From contig NZ_CADIJL010000020.1 in the NCBI RefSeq assembly GCF_902859695.1, positions 1 to 64,000 on the forward strand: a stretch of DNA of 64,000 nucleotides, read 5' to 3'. This DNA comes from Achromobacter ruhlandii. GTDB lineage: Bacteria > Pseudomonadota > Gammaproteobacteria > Burkholderiales > Burkholderiaceae_B. Numbering within the stretch: position 1 is the stretch's first letter; the number at the start of each line of letters is the position of its first letter. This document shows positions 53,338-62,768 of the stretch, one piece after another. The translations under genes were made by a program, and so were the position numbers. The notes under the pieces are model-generated. The model was not told the origin of the DNA, searched no databases, and saw nothing but the letters and a program-made list of their open reading frames with translations.

Positions 53338-55563
53338 TCAGCGAGCGCGCGAAATACGGACTTCCGCGCCGCGGCGCTTGACCTCCAGGCCCTCGGACGG
53401 CGAAATGCGCAGGCCTTCCAGCCCCTTGATGTAGCTGGAGCCCTGCATCTGCATGACGCGGATCTTGTTGCGCATGACCACCGGGTTGTGCACCGGCATG
53501 CCGAACATCCAGACTTCGTCCAGGATGCGCGCCGAATTGAATTCGCCCGTGTGCTGCGCCGCCGGGCCGAGACAGAGCATGTGCCCTTCCCGGCCAAACA
53601 CCGGGAACTGGCCCAGCTCGCAATCGATGGTCCAGGTGGTGCCGCCTTCGTAGCGGTGGCCGGTGTTCAGGTCCCACCAGGCCTCGCCCTTGGGCAGGTA
53701 CACCCGCACCTGCTTGCCCGGCGCGGTGATCGGCGCCACCAGCAGGGCCGGGCCCAGCAGGTATTGCAGATCCCATTCGTGGGCATGCGGATCGTTCGGG
53801 AACGACAGCGCCATGGAACGCTGCACCGGCAGGCCGGTGCGGGCGGCGTCCTCGATGGCGCCCAGCACGTAAGGCACCAGGCGATAACGCCACTGCATCC
53901 AGGTCTTGACGTGCGCCAGGGTCTCGTCGCCGAAGTCCCACGGCAGCAGGCCGTTCACGCCCTGGAACGAGAAATTGGCCGAGAACACGCCGGCGGTCAG
54001 CCAGCGCAGGTACAGCTCGGGCGTCATGTCGGCCGTGCCGCGCGACGCGGTGCCGATGCCGTGCACCTGGACCGGCAGGCCCGAGGCGCCGATCGACAGC
54101 GCGGTGCGCAGGGTATGGCGCAGGCCTTCCCAGGTGTTGTCGACCTGCGGGCCCACTTGCCAAGGCAGGCGTTGGGCGGCCGGGAACAGGTCGGTGCTGG
54201 GCACCACGCCCTCGGGCGGCACTTTCAGGCCGGCGACGGCGTCGAACAGCGCGCGGCGCACCAGCAGCGGATACATGCTGCGCAGCGCCGGGCCGGTTTC
54301 GCCATTGCGGGCCGAGACACCGTCGGGAATGGCGATCTGGGCGTCGCAGGCCGGCGCGTCCAGGCCGTCTTCGACCAGTTGGCGATGGCGCTCGACCCAC
54401 AGGTTGTAGATGTCGCGATAGGTCAGGTCCAGCAGGCCATAAGGCTGGCCGGAGGTGGCGGCGATGCCGTCGAACACCTGCGCGGAACCGTCTTCGCGCG
54501 TCAGCAGCCAGCCGCGATCCTCGAGTTCCTCGAACAGCGGGCTGGTCTTGATGACGCCGGGGAAGCCGGACGCCGCCACGTGCACGTTGTGCTTGTGGAA
54601 CAGCGCCAGCATCTGCTTGGCGTCGGGGAAGCGCTGGGCGTCCCATTCGAACACGGTCTTGTCGGCCTGGAAGCCCCAGGCCGCCGGCTGCGCCAGGGTC
54701 ACGGCGTCGACCGGAATCTGGTTCTCGCGCATGCGGCCCAGCAGCGCCACGGTCTGCGTCGGCATTTCGCCGCTGGCCTGCTGCAGCCAGGCGCCCATGG
54801 CCCACAGCACCGGCTGGCCGGCACGGCCGGTCAGCGCGGTGTACTGGTTCAGGATTTCGGCGGGCTCGCCGGCGAACAGGAACACATCCAGCACCACGTC
54901 GTCGACGCTGACGACATAGGCCGAATCGGCCGGCGCCACGCCGACCGAGTGCTGTACCCGGCGCATCGTGTTGACGTACAGGCCCCAGCCGCGCGGACTC
55001 CATGCCAGCGGCAAGGCGCGATGTTCGGGGTCGTCGGAGACGACGGATTCCTCGCGGCGGTTCAGGTCGCCCGGGGTCTCGCCCAGGCCGTAGACGCGCT
55101 CGTCCGGCAGCAGCGTGAAGCCGGCGGACCAGACCGCGTCGTCGGCCTGGTCCAGCGCGTTGTGCCCGAATGCGGGCGTGTGCGCGGAAACCTCGGACTC
55201 GAACACCCGCTCTTCATTGCGGTAGAGCGCGAAGCGGACGGGATTGGATTGGACTTCCAGGGCCACGTCGCCCTGGGTGATGCGCCAACCGTCCCCGCCT
55301 TCGCGCGGGGCGATGGCGGCCTCGCCCACCGCCTCCTGGCGCGCGAGCAACATCTCGGCCACGGCGCGCGCGCGCGCGCCGGGCTTGTCATCGGTAAGGT
55401 GGTTCGCCTCGCCGCAGCGCAGGCGAAACACACCAGGCGCATGCGCCTCGACTACCAGGTGCAACCCATCGCCCGCGTCGAAATCGATGCGACTGGGGCG
55501 GGACGTCAGCAGCTCGATGGTGTCGAGCTGGGTAGTATGGGCAAAGTCGAACTTGGGCGGCAC
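53338..55563 (-). CDS. Glycoside hydrolase family 31-like protein with a degenerate active site
   Basis: A 741-residue protein with GH31 architecture: an N-terminal beta-sandwich (~20-240) with VYGLGETPGDLNRR, then a (beta/alpha)8 barrel (~250-560) with FEWDAQRFPDAKQMLA and SPLFEELEDRGWL, then a C-terminal beta domain. The usual nucleophile block (KTDFGE in YicI) reads ACDAQI: Asp407 is kept but the following FGE is lost. The acid/base Asp appears to be Gln473 (GPQVDNTW), and the HDIGG motif reads HGIGT (501-505). It is therefore uncertain that it is an active alpha-glycosidase. It is a single gene between mnmC and metNIQ, with no sugar transporter near. Confidence 0.82.
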   Translation of the reverse strand: MPPKFDFAHTTQLDTIELLTSRPSRIDFDAGDGLHLVVEAHAPGVFRLRCGEANHLTDDKPGARARAVAEMLLARQEAVGEAAIAPREGGDGWRITQGDVALEVQSNPVRFALYRNEERVFESEVSAHTPAFGHNALDQADDAVWSAGFTLLPDERVYGLGETPGDLNRREESVVSDDPEHRALPLAWSPRGWGLYVNTMRRVQHSVGVAPADSAYVVSVDDVVLDVFLFAGEPAEILNQYTALTGRAGQPVLWAMGAWLQQASGEMPTQTVALLGRMRENQIPVDAVTLAQPAAWGFQADKTVFEWDAQRFPDAKQMLALFHKHNVHVAASGFPGVIKTSPLFEELEDRGWLLTREDGSAQVFDGIAATSGQPYGLLDLTYRDIYNLWVERHRQLVEDGLDAPACDAQIAIPDGVSARNGETGPALRSMYPLLVRRALFDAVAGLKVPPEGVVPSTDLFPAAQRLPWQVGPQVDNTWEGLRHTLRTALSIGASGLPVQVHGIGTASRGTADMTPELYLRWLTAGVFSANFSFQGVNGLLPWDFGDETLAHVKTWMQWRYRLVPYVLGAIEDAARTGLPVQRSMALSFPNDPHAHEWDLQYLLGPALLVAPITAPGKQVRVYLPKGEAWWDLNTGHRYEGGTTWTIDCELGQFPVFGREGHMLCLGPAAQHTGEFNSARILDEVWMFGMPVHNPVVMRNKIRVMQMQGSSYIKGLEGLRISPSEGLEVKRRGAEVRISRAR

Positions 55564-55645
55564 AGAGCATCCCCCGGCTTAAGCCAAAAACCATCAAAAG
55601 ACGCTATTTTGACGGATTTGAGCTTTGAAATAAACTCGGTCCCTC

Positions 55646-55670
55646 TTTTGGATGGCGATATCGTCCAAAA
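55646..55670. repeat. Inverted repeat upstream of the GH31 gene
   Basis: TTTTGGA (55646-55652) and TCCAAAA (55664-55670) flank an 11-base centre and extend further with CCCT and AGGG on the outside. It lies 83 bases before the GH31 start in an AT-richer spacer. An operator is possible; no regulator gene is adjacent. Confidence 0.4.
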
Positions 55671-55833
55671 AAAGGGTCACAAAGCCCCCGGCCGGCCCGT
55701 ATCCGGCTCATCGCCGGCGCGCCGCCGCAACGCCATGCCTGCCCCAACGCGGGCCCATTTGGCGCCAAATCCTGGCATTTGCCGTCATTCTACGCCACCC
55801 CATTTCAGCCCTCCGCGCGCCCCGGAAGTTTTT

Positions 55834-57705
55834 TCAGCGCGGCGCAATCAGTTGGGACAGATCGGTTTCAAGAGGTGACGGTTCGCCGCAAAGGCGGGAC
55901 GCGATCAGATCTCCCATCAAGGCCGACCAGGACAACCCGCGCGAAGCATAGCCAGCGGCCAGCCACAGGCCCGGCGCATGGGCCAGTTCGCCCACGGCCG
56001 GCAGGCGCCCCGGCAACACCGCCCGCCACCCCGCCCAACCCGGCAGGCTACCGGGCGCCAGGTCATGCAACGCGGCCAAGCCGTCGCCCAGCAGGCCCGC
56101 GGCCTTGTCCAGGGTGACGCGCTGGCCTTCGGCGCCGATGCGCGCCTCGGTGGCGCCATGCACATAGGTGCTGCCCGCCACGCAGCCGCTGCCCGTGTCC
56201 GGCAGCAGGTAGCCTTCGCCCCCCACCACGCAGCGCGGACCGCCACCCAGCGCGGCCGCCGGCAGCAGCGTGACCTCGCCCGCCAGCGCATGCATCTGCG
56301 CCACGCGCGGCAACGGCGCCAGCAGGTCGCTGGCGGCCAGCACCTGCCGCGCGCCGAAGGCATTGGCGAGGATCACATGGGCGGCCTGTCCCAGCGTCGC
56401 TCCCGTCGCATCCAGCGCGCGCCAGCCCCCGACGTCGCGCGCCAGCCGCGCCACGCAGCCCGGCGCCACCCGCACGCCGGCGGTCGCCAGCAAGGCGGGA
56501 ATCAATTCGCTCGGCTGCACCAACATGCCCTGGCCGAAAAACACGCCGCCGCGCGCCAACGGCAGGCCCGCCAGCGCGCTGGCCTCGTCGCGGCTCACCG
56601 CGCGCACCCAATCGGCGGGAAACGCCAGGGTCGCCAAGGTGTCCGCCAAGGCCGCCGCGCGGCCCGCATCGCGATCCAGCTGCACCGTGCCACACACCCT
56701 CGGCGCCGCGCCGCCCGGTAGTCCGGCCCAGCGCGCCAGGGCGCGGCCACTGCCGGCGCGCGACAGGCGCGCGCGCGCGTTGTCGTCGCGCGCCAGCACC
56801 GGCGTCAGCGCCGCCGCGACATGACCGGCATGGGCAGGCGCGCCGCGCGCCAGTCCCGCATCCAGCACCGTCACCCCCCAGCCGCGCAGGGCCAGCGCTT
56901 GCGCGATGCCGGCGCCGGCCAACCCCGCCCCCACCACCAGCGCGTGACGGACTCGCTCGTCCTGCGCGGCTGGCGCGGCGGCCGCGCCCGGCATCGCCGT
57001 GGCCACCGTCATATGCCATTTGCCCCCATAGCCCGGCGCGCGCCGCGCCTCGAACCCCGCTTCCTGCAAGGCCCGCCGCAACTCGCCGGTGCAGGCCCAG
57101 GTGGCCAATGTGGCGCCCGGCGCGGCCAGCCGCGCCAGCTCCTTGAGCAATGGCGCCTCCCACATGCGCGGGTTGCGTTCGGGCGCGAAGCCATCCAGGA
57201 AGTACGCGTCCACCCGCGCCGACAAGCGCGGCGCCAGCGCCTGCGCGTCGCCGAATCCAAGCGTCAGCGTCACCGCGCCGCCCTCGAATTCAAGCCGGTG
57301 CAGGCCCGGCAGCAAGGACGGCCACTGCGCCGCCAGTTGCGTCGCCAGGGGCGCCAACGCCTCGGGCGCATGGCGCGCCAGCAGCGCCGCCAGATCCTCG
57401 CGGCTGAACGGGTGCGCTTCCAGTGACAGCACGTGCAGGCGGCGCGCGCGCCGCGGATCGTCGCGCCACGCGCGCCAGACCGCCAGGAAATTCAGGCCCA
57501 GGCCGAAGCCGGTCTCGCAGACCGTGAACGCGTCGCGGCCGCGCCAGCGTTCCGGCAGGCCGTTGCCGCGCAGGAACACGTGTTCCGCCTGGCCCAGGGC
57601 TCCCGAGGGCGAGTGATAGACGTCGCCATACGCCGGGCTGTAGAGCCGGCCTTGCGCGTCGACGTCGGCAACGGCGGGGGTCAGGGGCACATAGGAGGAA
57701 GACAT
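55834..57705 (-). CDS. mnmC: Bifunctional tRNA 5-methylaminomethyl-2-thiouridine biosynthesis protein MnmC
   Basis: Makes mnm5s2U34 in wobble uridine tRNAs. The 623-residue chain has an N-terminal SAM methyltransferase (MnmD, ~1-235) with [18 protein letters not shown] and [15 protein letters not shown], and a C-terminal FAD oxidoreductase (~250-623) with [20 protein letters not shown] (20 residues, the Rossmann motif) and [19 protein letters not shown]. Domain order and length match E. coli MnmC. It is monocistronic, and diverges from a SuhB-like phosphatase. Confidence 0.96.
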   Translation of the reverse strand: MSSSYVPLTPAVADVDAQGRLYSPAYGDVYHSPSGALGQAEHVFLRGNGLPERWRGRDAFTVCETGFGLGLNFLAVWRAWRDDPRRARRLHVLSLEAHPFSREDLAALLARHAPEALAPLATQLAAQWPSLLPGLHRLEFEGGAVTLTLGFGDAQALAPRLSARVDAYFLDGFAPERNPRMWEAPLLKELARLAAPGATLATWACTGELRRALQEAGFEARRAPGYGGKWHMTVATAMPGAAAAPAAQDERVRHALVVGAGLAGAGIAQALALRGWGVTVLDAGLARGAPAHAGHVAAALTPVLARDDNARARLSRAGSGRALARWAGLPGGAAPRVCGTVQLDRDAGRAAALADTLATLAFPADWVRAVSRDEASALAGLPLARGGVFFGQGMLVQPSELIPALLATAGVRVAPGCVARLARDVGGWRALDATGATLGQAAHVILANAFGARQVLAASDLLAPLPRVAQMHALAGEVTLLPAAALGGGPRCVVGGEGYLLPDTGSGCVAGSTYVHGATEARIGAEGQRVTLDKAAGLLGDGLAALHDLAPGSLPGWAGWRAVLPGRLPAVGELAHAPGLWLAAGYASRGLSWSALMGDLIASRLCGEPSPLETDLSQLIAPR

Positions 57706-57860
57706 GGGGAAAACCGGGCGCTTCAGGGAAATTTCGGGAATATCGGCAAAGCGGGATTATCGAACGGCGCGGCCGGCCTGCGTTGGATGCGCGCCACGCG
57801 CGGCGCGGCTTTTGCCCCGCCGCAACGGCTTTGACGCATACCTGGGCTTACACTGATTTC

Positions 57861-58736
57861 ATGGAAACCTATGACCCGCCCCGCTCGCTGACCTCGCCCA
57901 TCGACCTGTGCGCGGCGCTGGATGCCGCGGTCACGGCCGCCCATGCCGGCGCGGCCATCCTGCAATCCTACGCGCATCACCGCGCCGATCTGGTGATCGA
58001 TCGCAAGGCGCGCAACGATCTGGTGTCGCAGGCCGACCGCGAGGCCGAAGCCGCCATCATCGACGAACTGCAGGCGCGCACGCCGAAATTCGGCATCGTC
58101 GCCGAGGAAACCGGCGGTCAGGCGCAGGGCGCGGCCACCTGGTACATCGATCCGCTGGACGGCACCACCAATTTCCTGCACGACATCCCGCACTATGCGG
58201 TGTCGATCGCGCTGATCGCCCACGCCGGCACCGCCATCTCCGCCAACGAGCGCCTGGCGCGGGACATGCCGGTGGCGGGCGTGGTCTACGACCCCAGCCG
58301 CGAAGAACTCTTCACCGCGGTGTATGGCCTGGGCGCCTGGCTCAATGGCCGCCGCATCACCTGCTCGCGCACCCGCACGCTCGAAGACTCGGTGCTGGCC
58401 ACCGGCTTTCCGTTCCGCGACTTCTCCTTCGCCAGTCAGTACATGCCGATGCTGCACGACGCCATCAACCGCGCGCGCGGCGTGCGGCGCATGGGCGCGG
58501 CCGCGCTCGACCTGGCCTGGACCGCCTGCGGCCGCTATGACGGCTATTGGGAAATGGGCCTGGCGCCCTGGGACGTGGCCGCCGGCACGCTGATCGTGCG
58601 CGAGGCGGGCGGCGCCTGCAGCGACATGCACCGGCAGGATTCCTGGCCCATCGGCGGACGCGTGGTGGCCGGCAACCCGGACATCGAACGCGCCCTGCAC
58701 GAGATGATCGCGCCGCACCTGGACCAGCCGGGCTGA
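57861..58736 (+). CDS. Inositol-monophosphatase family protein (SuhB/HisN-like)
   Basis: A 291-residue metal-dependent sugar phosphatase. The metal site motifs are GIVAEETGG, WYIDPLDGTTNFLHDIPHY and GLAPWDVAAGTLIVREAGG, the two IMPase signatures. The ATG at 57861 is chosen as the first one near the family start. SuhB-type proteins also act with Nus factors in ribosomal RNA synthesis, while HisN or CysQ relatives differ in substrate; the sequence alone does not separate them. It diverges from mnmC. Confidence 0.9.
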   Translation: METYDPPRSLTSPIDLCAALDAAVTAAHAGAAILQSYAHHRADLVIDRKARNDLVSQADREAEAAIIDELQARTPKFGIVAEETGGQAQGAATWYIDPLDGTTNFLHDIPHYAVSIALIAHAGTAISANERLARDMPVAGVVYDPSREELFTAVYGLGAWLNGRRITCSRTRTLEDSVLATGFPFRDFSFASQYMPMLHDAINRARGVRRMGAAALDLAWTACGRYDGYWEMGLAPWDVAAGTLIVREAGGACSDMHRQDSWPIGGRVVAGNPDIERALHEMIAPHLDQPG

Positions 58737-58757
58737 ACGCCCGGCCGCGCCGCAGCC

Positions 58758-60458
58758 TCAGGCCGGCTGGCCTTGCGGCGCGGCGGCCTCGGCGTCCGGC
58801 CGCAATTCACGCCGCAGGATCTTGCCGACATTGCTCTTGGGCAGTTCGTCACGGAACTCCACATAGCGCGGCCGCTTGTAGCCGGTCAGCTTGTCCTTGC
58901 ACCACTGCTGCACCTGGGCCTCGGTCAGCGCGGAATCCTTCTTCACCACGAACACCTTGACCGCCTCGCCCGAGTGCTCGTCCGGCACCCCGATGGCCGC
59001 GCACTCCAGCACGCCCGGCATCTGCGACACCGCCGCCTCCACCTCGTTCGGATAGACCTTGAAGCCGGACACGGTGATCATGTCCTTCTTGCGGTCGACG
59101 ATGCGCGTGTAGCCCTTGTCGTCCATGATGCCGATATCGCCAGTGCGGAAATAGCCGTCCGCCGTCATCACGTGACGCGTTTCCTCGGGCTTCTGCCAAT
59201 AGCCGGCCATGACCTGCGGCCCGCGGATGCTGACTTCGCCGCGCTCGCCCAGCGGCACCTCGTTGCCGGCGTCGTCGAGGATGGCGACGTAGGTGGACGG
59301 CAGCGGCAGGCCGATGGAACCGGAATACGCCGTGGCATCGCACGGATTGACCGTGGCCACCGGCGACGTTTCCGACAAGCCATAGCCTTCGATCAGGGGC
59401 TTGCCCGTGATCTTCAGCCAGCGCTCGGCCACCGCCTGCTGCACCGCCATGCCGCCGCCCAGGGCCAGCCGCAGCCCGGAAAAATCGAGCCTGGCGAAAT
59501 CCTCGTTGTGCACCAGCGCGTTGAACAGCGTATTGACGCCGGGAAACACGTTGATGGGCACCTTGCGCCAGGCATTGATCAACGAAGGCTGGTCGCGCGG
59601 ATTGATGATCAGCACGTTGCGCATGCCCGCGTACATGCCGTACAGGCCGCAGACCGTCATGGCGAACACGTGATAAAGCGGCAAGGCGCTCAGCACGGTG
59701 ATCTGCCGATCCGTCATGTCGCGCAGGGCCGGCGCCGCCACCGCCTCCATCTGCTTCACATTGGAGGTCAGGTTGCGATGCGTCAGCATCGCCCCCTTGG
59801 GCACGCCGGTGGTCCCGCCGGTGTATTGCAGCACCGCCAGGTCGTCCATCGAGATCGCCGGCGCGGTGAACGGCAGGCCGGCCCCCTTGGCCAGCACCTT
59901 CGGCAGCATCAGCGCGCCATCGAGCTGCCAGGCGGGCACCAGTTTCTTGACATAGCGGGCCGCCAGGTTCACCAGCGGCGCCTTCAGGCCGCCCAGCAGG
60001 TCGCCCGGCCCGGTCACCACGATGTGCCTGAGCTGGCCCCGGTCGGACACGCTCTGCAGGGTGTGGGCGAAATTCTCGAGGATCACGATGACCGCCGCGC
60101 CGCTGTCCAGCAACTGCCGCTGCAATTCCTCGGCGGTGTACAGCGGGTTGACATTGACCACCGCATGGCCGGCCCGCAGGGTGCCCAGCAGGGCCACCAG
60201 GTAGGCGGGCACGTTGGGCATCATCAGCGCCACCCGCGAGCCCTTCGGCAGATCCAGGCTTTGCAGCCAGCCGGCGAACCCGCGCGCGTGCGCGTCCAGC
60301 TGCGCATAGGTGATGTCACTGCCCATGGCGGTGCAGGCGACGCGCCCCGCGAACTGCTTGCAGGCCCGGTCCAGCAGGTCGGTCAGCGATGTGTAGCCGT
60401 CGATGGAGATGTCGGCGGGAACCCCTTGCGGGTAATGGGCAAGCCACGGACGGGTCAT
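58758..60458 (-). CDS. fadD: Long-chain fatty acid-CoA ligase
   Basis: Activates fatty acids to acyl-CoA for beta-oxidation or lipid synthesis. A 566-residue ANL-superfamily enzyme with the AMP-binding loop LQYTGGTTGVPKGAMLTH, the hinge RIVDRKKDMITVSGFKVYPN (20 residues) and the catalytic Lys in PKSNVGKILRREL. The ATG at 60458 has GGAG about 9 bases upstream; an in-frame ATG at 60473 is possible. It diverges from the M20 amidohydrolase gene. FadD and the FadE-type enzyme in this window are not clustered. Confidence 0.94.
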   Translation of the reverse strand: MTRPWLAHYPQGVPADISIDGYTSLTDLLDRACKQFAGRVACTAMGSDITYAQLDAHARGFAGWLQSLDLPKGSRVALMMPNVPAYLVALLGTLRAGHAVVNVNPLYTAEELQRQLLDSGAAVIVILENFAHTLQSVSDRGQLRHIVVTGPGDLLGGLKAPLVNLAARYVKKLVPAWQLDGALMLPKVLAKGAGLPFTAPAISMDDLAVLQYTGGTTGVPKGAMLTHRNLTSNVKQMEAVAAPALRDMTDRQITVLSALPLYHVFAMTVCGLYGMYAGMRNVLIINPRDQPSLINAWRKVPINVFPGVNTLFNALVHNEDFARLDFSGLRLALGGGMAVQQAVAERWLKITGKPLIEGYGLSETSPVATVNPCDATAYSGSIGLPLPSTYVAILDDAGNEVPLGERGEVSIRGPQVMAGYWQKPEETRHVMTADGYFRTGDIGIMDDKGYTRIVDRKKDMITVSGFKVYPNEVEAAVSQMPGVLECAAIGVPDEHSGEAVKVFVVKKDSALTEAQVQQWCKDKLTGYKRPRYVEFRDELPKSNVGKILRRELRPDAEAAAPQGQPA

Positions 60459-60534
60459 GGTGTTTGTCTCCATTAAATTGATTTTTGATTGATGATAACC
60501 TTGTTGCGTTCCCAAATTCCGCCTGATTCTTCCC

Positions 60535-61731
60535 ATGAAACTGCTCGATCCCATCGTTGCCTGGCGCGACGATATCTCCCAGATCCGGCGCGACATCCAC
60601 GCGCATCCCGAATTGGCGTTCGAGGAATTCCGCACCGCCGACGTGGTCGCGGCCAAGCTCGAAGAATGGGGCATTGAAATCCATCGCGGCCTGGGCGGCA
60701 CCGGCGTGGTCGGCATCATCCGCGGCGACCGGCCCGGCGAGCGCGCCGTCGGCCTGCGCGCCGACATGGACGCCCTGCCCATGCAGGAAGCCAACACCTT
60801 CGCCCACGCCAGCAAGCACGCCGGCAAGATGCACGCCTGCGGCCACGACGGCCATACCGCCATGCTGCTGGCCGCCGCCCGCTACCTGTCGCAGCACCGC
60901 GACTTCGCCGGCACGGTCTATGTGATCTTCCAGCCGGCCGAGGAAGGCGGCGGCGGCGCCAAGCGCATGATCGACGACGGCCTGTTCACCCGCTTCCCGA
61001 TGGAAGCGGTGTTCGGCATGCACAATTGGCCCGGCATGGCGCCCGGCCAGTTCGGCGTGACCGCCGGCCCCATCATGGCGTCCAGCAACGAATTCTCCAT
61101 CGTGGTCAAGGGCAAGGGCACCCATGCCGGCATGCCCAACCTGGGCATCGACCCGGTGATGGCGGCGGTGCAGCTGGCGCAATCGCTGCAGACCATCATC
61201 ACGCGCAACCGCAATCCGCTTGACGCCGCGGTGCTCAGCATCACGCAGATCCACGCCGGCAGCGCCGACAACGTGGTGCCCAACCATGCCGAACTGCGCG
61301 GCACGGTGCGCACCTTCACGCTGGAAGTGCTGGACCTGATCGAACGGCGTATGGAAGAGATCGCGCGCCACACCTGCGCCGCCATGGACTGCGAGGTGGA
61401 GTTCACCTTCCAGCGCAACTACCCGCCCACCATCAACCATCCGGAAGAAGCGGCTTTCTGTGCCGACGTCATGCGCGACATCGTCGGCGACGACAAGGTC
61501 AACGACCACGTGCAGCCCACCATGGGCGCCGAGGACTTCGCCTTCATGCTGCAGGAATTGCCCGGCTGCTACGTCTGGATCGGCAACGGCGTCGGCGATC
61601 ACCGCGCCGCCGGCCATGGCCTGGGCCCGTGCATGCTGCACAACGGCAGCTACGACTTCAACGACGACCTGCTGCCGCTGGGCGGCACCTACTGGGTACA
61701 GCTGGCGCTCAAGCGCCTGGCCAAGCCCTGA
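60535..61731 (+). CDS. M20 family amidohydrolase (hippurate hydrolase/IAA-amino acid hydrolase-like)
   Basis: A 398-residue metallo-amidohydrolase. The metal ligands are in MHACGHDGHTAML and QPAEEGGGGAKRM, with the dimerisation domain (~180-290) holding VKGKGTHAGMPNLGIDP. The later His is in LGPCMLHNGSYDFND. Members cleave N-acyl amino acids, and similar genes are called hippurate hydrolase in this group. The natural substrate is not known. It is transcribed alone between fadD and a convergent LysR gene. Confidence 0.92.
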   Translation: MKLLDPIVAWRDDISQIRRDIHAHPELAFEEFRTADVVAAKLEEWGIEIHRGLGGTGVVGIIRGDRPGERAVGLRADMDALPMQEANTFAHASKHAGKMHACGHDGHTAMLLAAARYLSQHRDFAGTVYVIFQPAEEGGGGAKRMIDDGLFTRFPMEAVFGMHNWPGMAPGQFGVTAGPIMASSNEFSIVVKGKGTHAGMPNLGIDPVMAAVQLAQSLQTIITRNRNPLDAAVLSITQIHAGSADNVVPNHAELRGTVRTFTLEVLDLIERRMEEIARHTCAAMDCEVEFTFQRNYPPTINHPEEAAFCADVMRDIVGDDKVNDHVQPTMGAEDFAFMLQELPGCYVWIGNGVGDHRAAGHGLGPCMLHNGSYDFNDDLLPLGGTYWVQLALKRLAKP

Positions 61732-61738
61732 CGCCCCG

Positions 61739-62638
61739 CTAGAAACCGCCCCCCTGCCCCGTCCGCACCGCCTGGCACATCGCCAGGAAGCGCTGGGCGG
61801 CGCGGGCGGCGGCGTCCGCGTGCGGCACCAGGATGCTCAGTGTGCGCGTCAGCGGCCGCGGCAACAGCCGCAACGCCGCCAGCGCGCCGTCCTCGTGCCG
61901 CATCGACATGGCCGACACGAAGCCCACGCCGAGTCCGGCGCGCACCGCCTGCTTCACGCCCTCCACCCCGGCCAGTTCCAGACCGATCGACGGCGCCAGG
62001 CCGGCATCGGCAAACGCCCGCTCCACCAGCCGCCGCACGCCTGAACCGGGCTCGCGCATCACCAGCGCCGACAGCGCCAGGTCGCGCAGCGTCACCGCGC
62101 CCTTGCCGGCCAGCGCGTGATCGGCCCGCACGATCGCCACCACCTCGTCCTGCCGCCACGCGTGCACCGCGGTATCGGCGGGCAGGCCCGCCGGCACGTC
62201 GCCCTCGATGAAGGCCAGGTCCAACGCCGGCAGGCGCTCGACGATCTCGCGGGTATTGCCATCGGACAAGTGCAGGCTGACCGCCGGAAACGCCTGGCGG
62301 AAGTCGGCCACCAGCGCAGGAAGCAGGTAGCTCGCGGGCGTGGTGCTGGCCCCCAGCCGCAGCACGCCGGTTTCCAGGCCGCGCCAGGACTCGCGCACCG
62401 CCTGCGCCTGGCGATACACCTGGCGCAGCTGGCGCGCCTGTTCGGCCAGGCGCTCGCCGGCCTCGGTCAGCGCAATGCCGTGGCCGCTGCGACGGTATAG
62501 CGGTTCCCCGAACCATTCCTGCAAGGCCCGCAGCTGGCCCGACACGGCCGGCTGTGACAGGTGCAGTTGCTGGGCCGCGCGGCTGATGTTGCCGGCATCG
62601 GCCACCGTGGCGAAGGTGAGCAATTGATCGGGGGTCAT
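61739..62638 (-). CDS. LysR-family regulator (YeiE/CysB-like) next to a YeiH exporter
   Basis: A 299-residue LysR regulator. The HTH is VADAGNISRAAQQLHLSQPA and SGQLRALQEWFGEPLYRR. The effector domain (~90-299) has VLRLGASTTPASYLLPALVA and SDGNTREIVERLPALDLAFI. The ATG at 62638 gives the canonical LysR start (MTPDQLLTFATVADAG); an upstream TTG adds seven residues. It diverges from a YeiH-family gene with a LysR-type site between, matching the known YeiE-YeiH pairing for sulfite-related control. Confidence 0.93.
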   Translation of the reverse strand: MTPDQLLTFATVADAGNISRAAQQLHLSQPAVSGQLRALQEWFGEPLYRRSGHGIALTEAGERLAEQARQLRQVYRQAQAVRESWRGLETGVLRLGASTTPASYLLPALVADFRQAFPAVSLHLSDGNTREIVERLPALDLAFIEGDVPAGLPADTAVHAWRQDEVVAIVRADHALAGKGAVTLRDLALSALVMREPGSGVRRLVERAFADAGLAPSIGLELAGVEGVKQAVRAGLGVGFVSAMSMRHEDGALAALRLLPRPLTRTLSILVPHADAAARAAQRFLAMCQAVRTGQGGGF

Positions 62639-62681
62639 GGGCGGTCCGGCCGGCGGCAACCGTATTATCAGAATTTCCGAT

Positions 62682-62703
62682 ATTTCATATCAAAAATGAA
62701 AAT
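62682..62703. promoter_or_regulatory. LysR-type operator between LysR and YeiH genes
   Basis: TTTCAT (62683-62688) and ATGAAA (62696-62701) are exact inverted arms with 7 bases between, of the T-N11-A type. The whole 130-base spacer is AT-rich compared with the surroundings, as expected for a divergent promoter. Confidence 0.6.
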
Positions 62704-62768
62704 TTTCCAAATAATTGTCGCGAAACTAATATTTCGTCTGGTTATTTAGATATGCACAAAGGCCCGCC

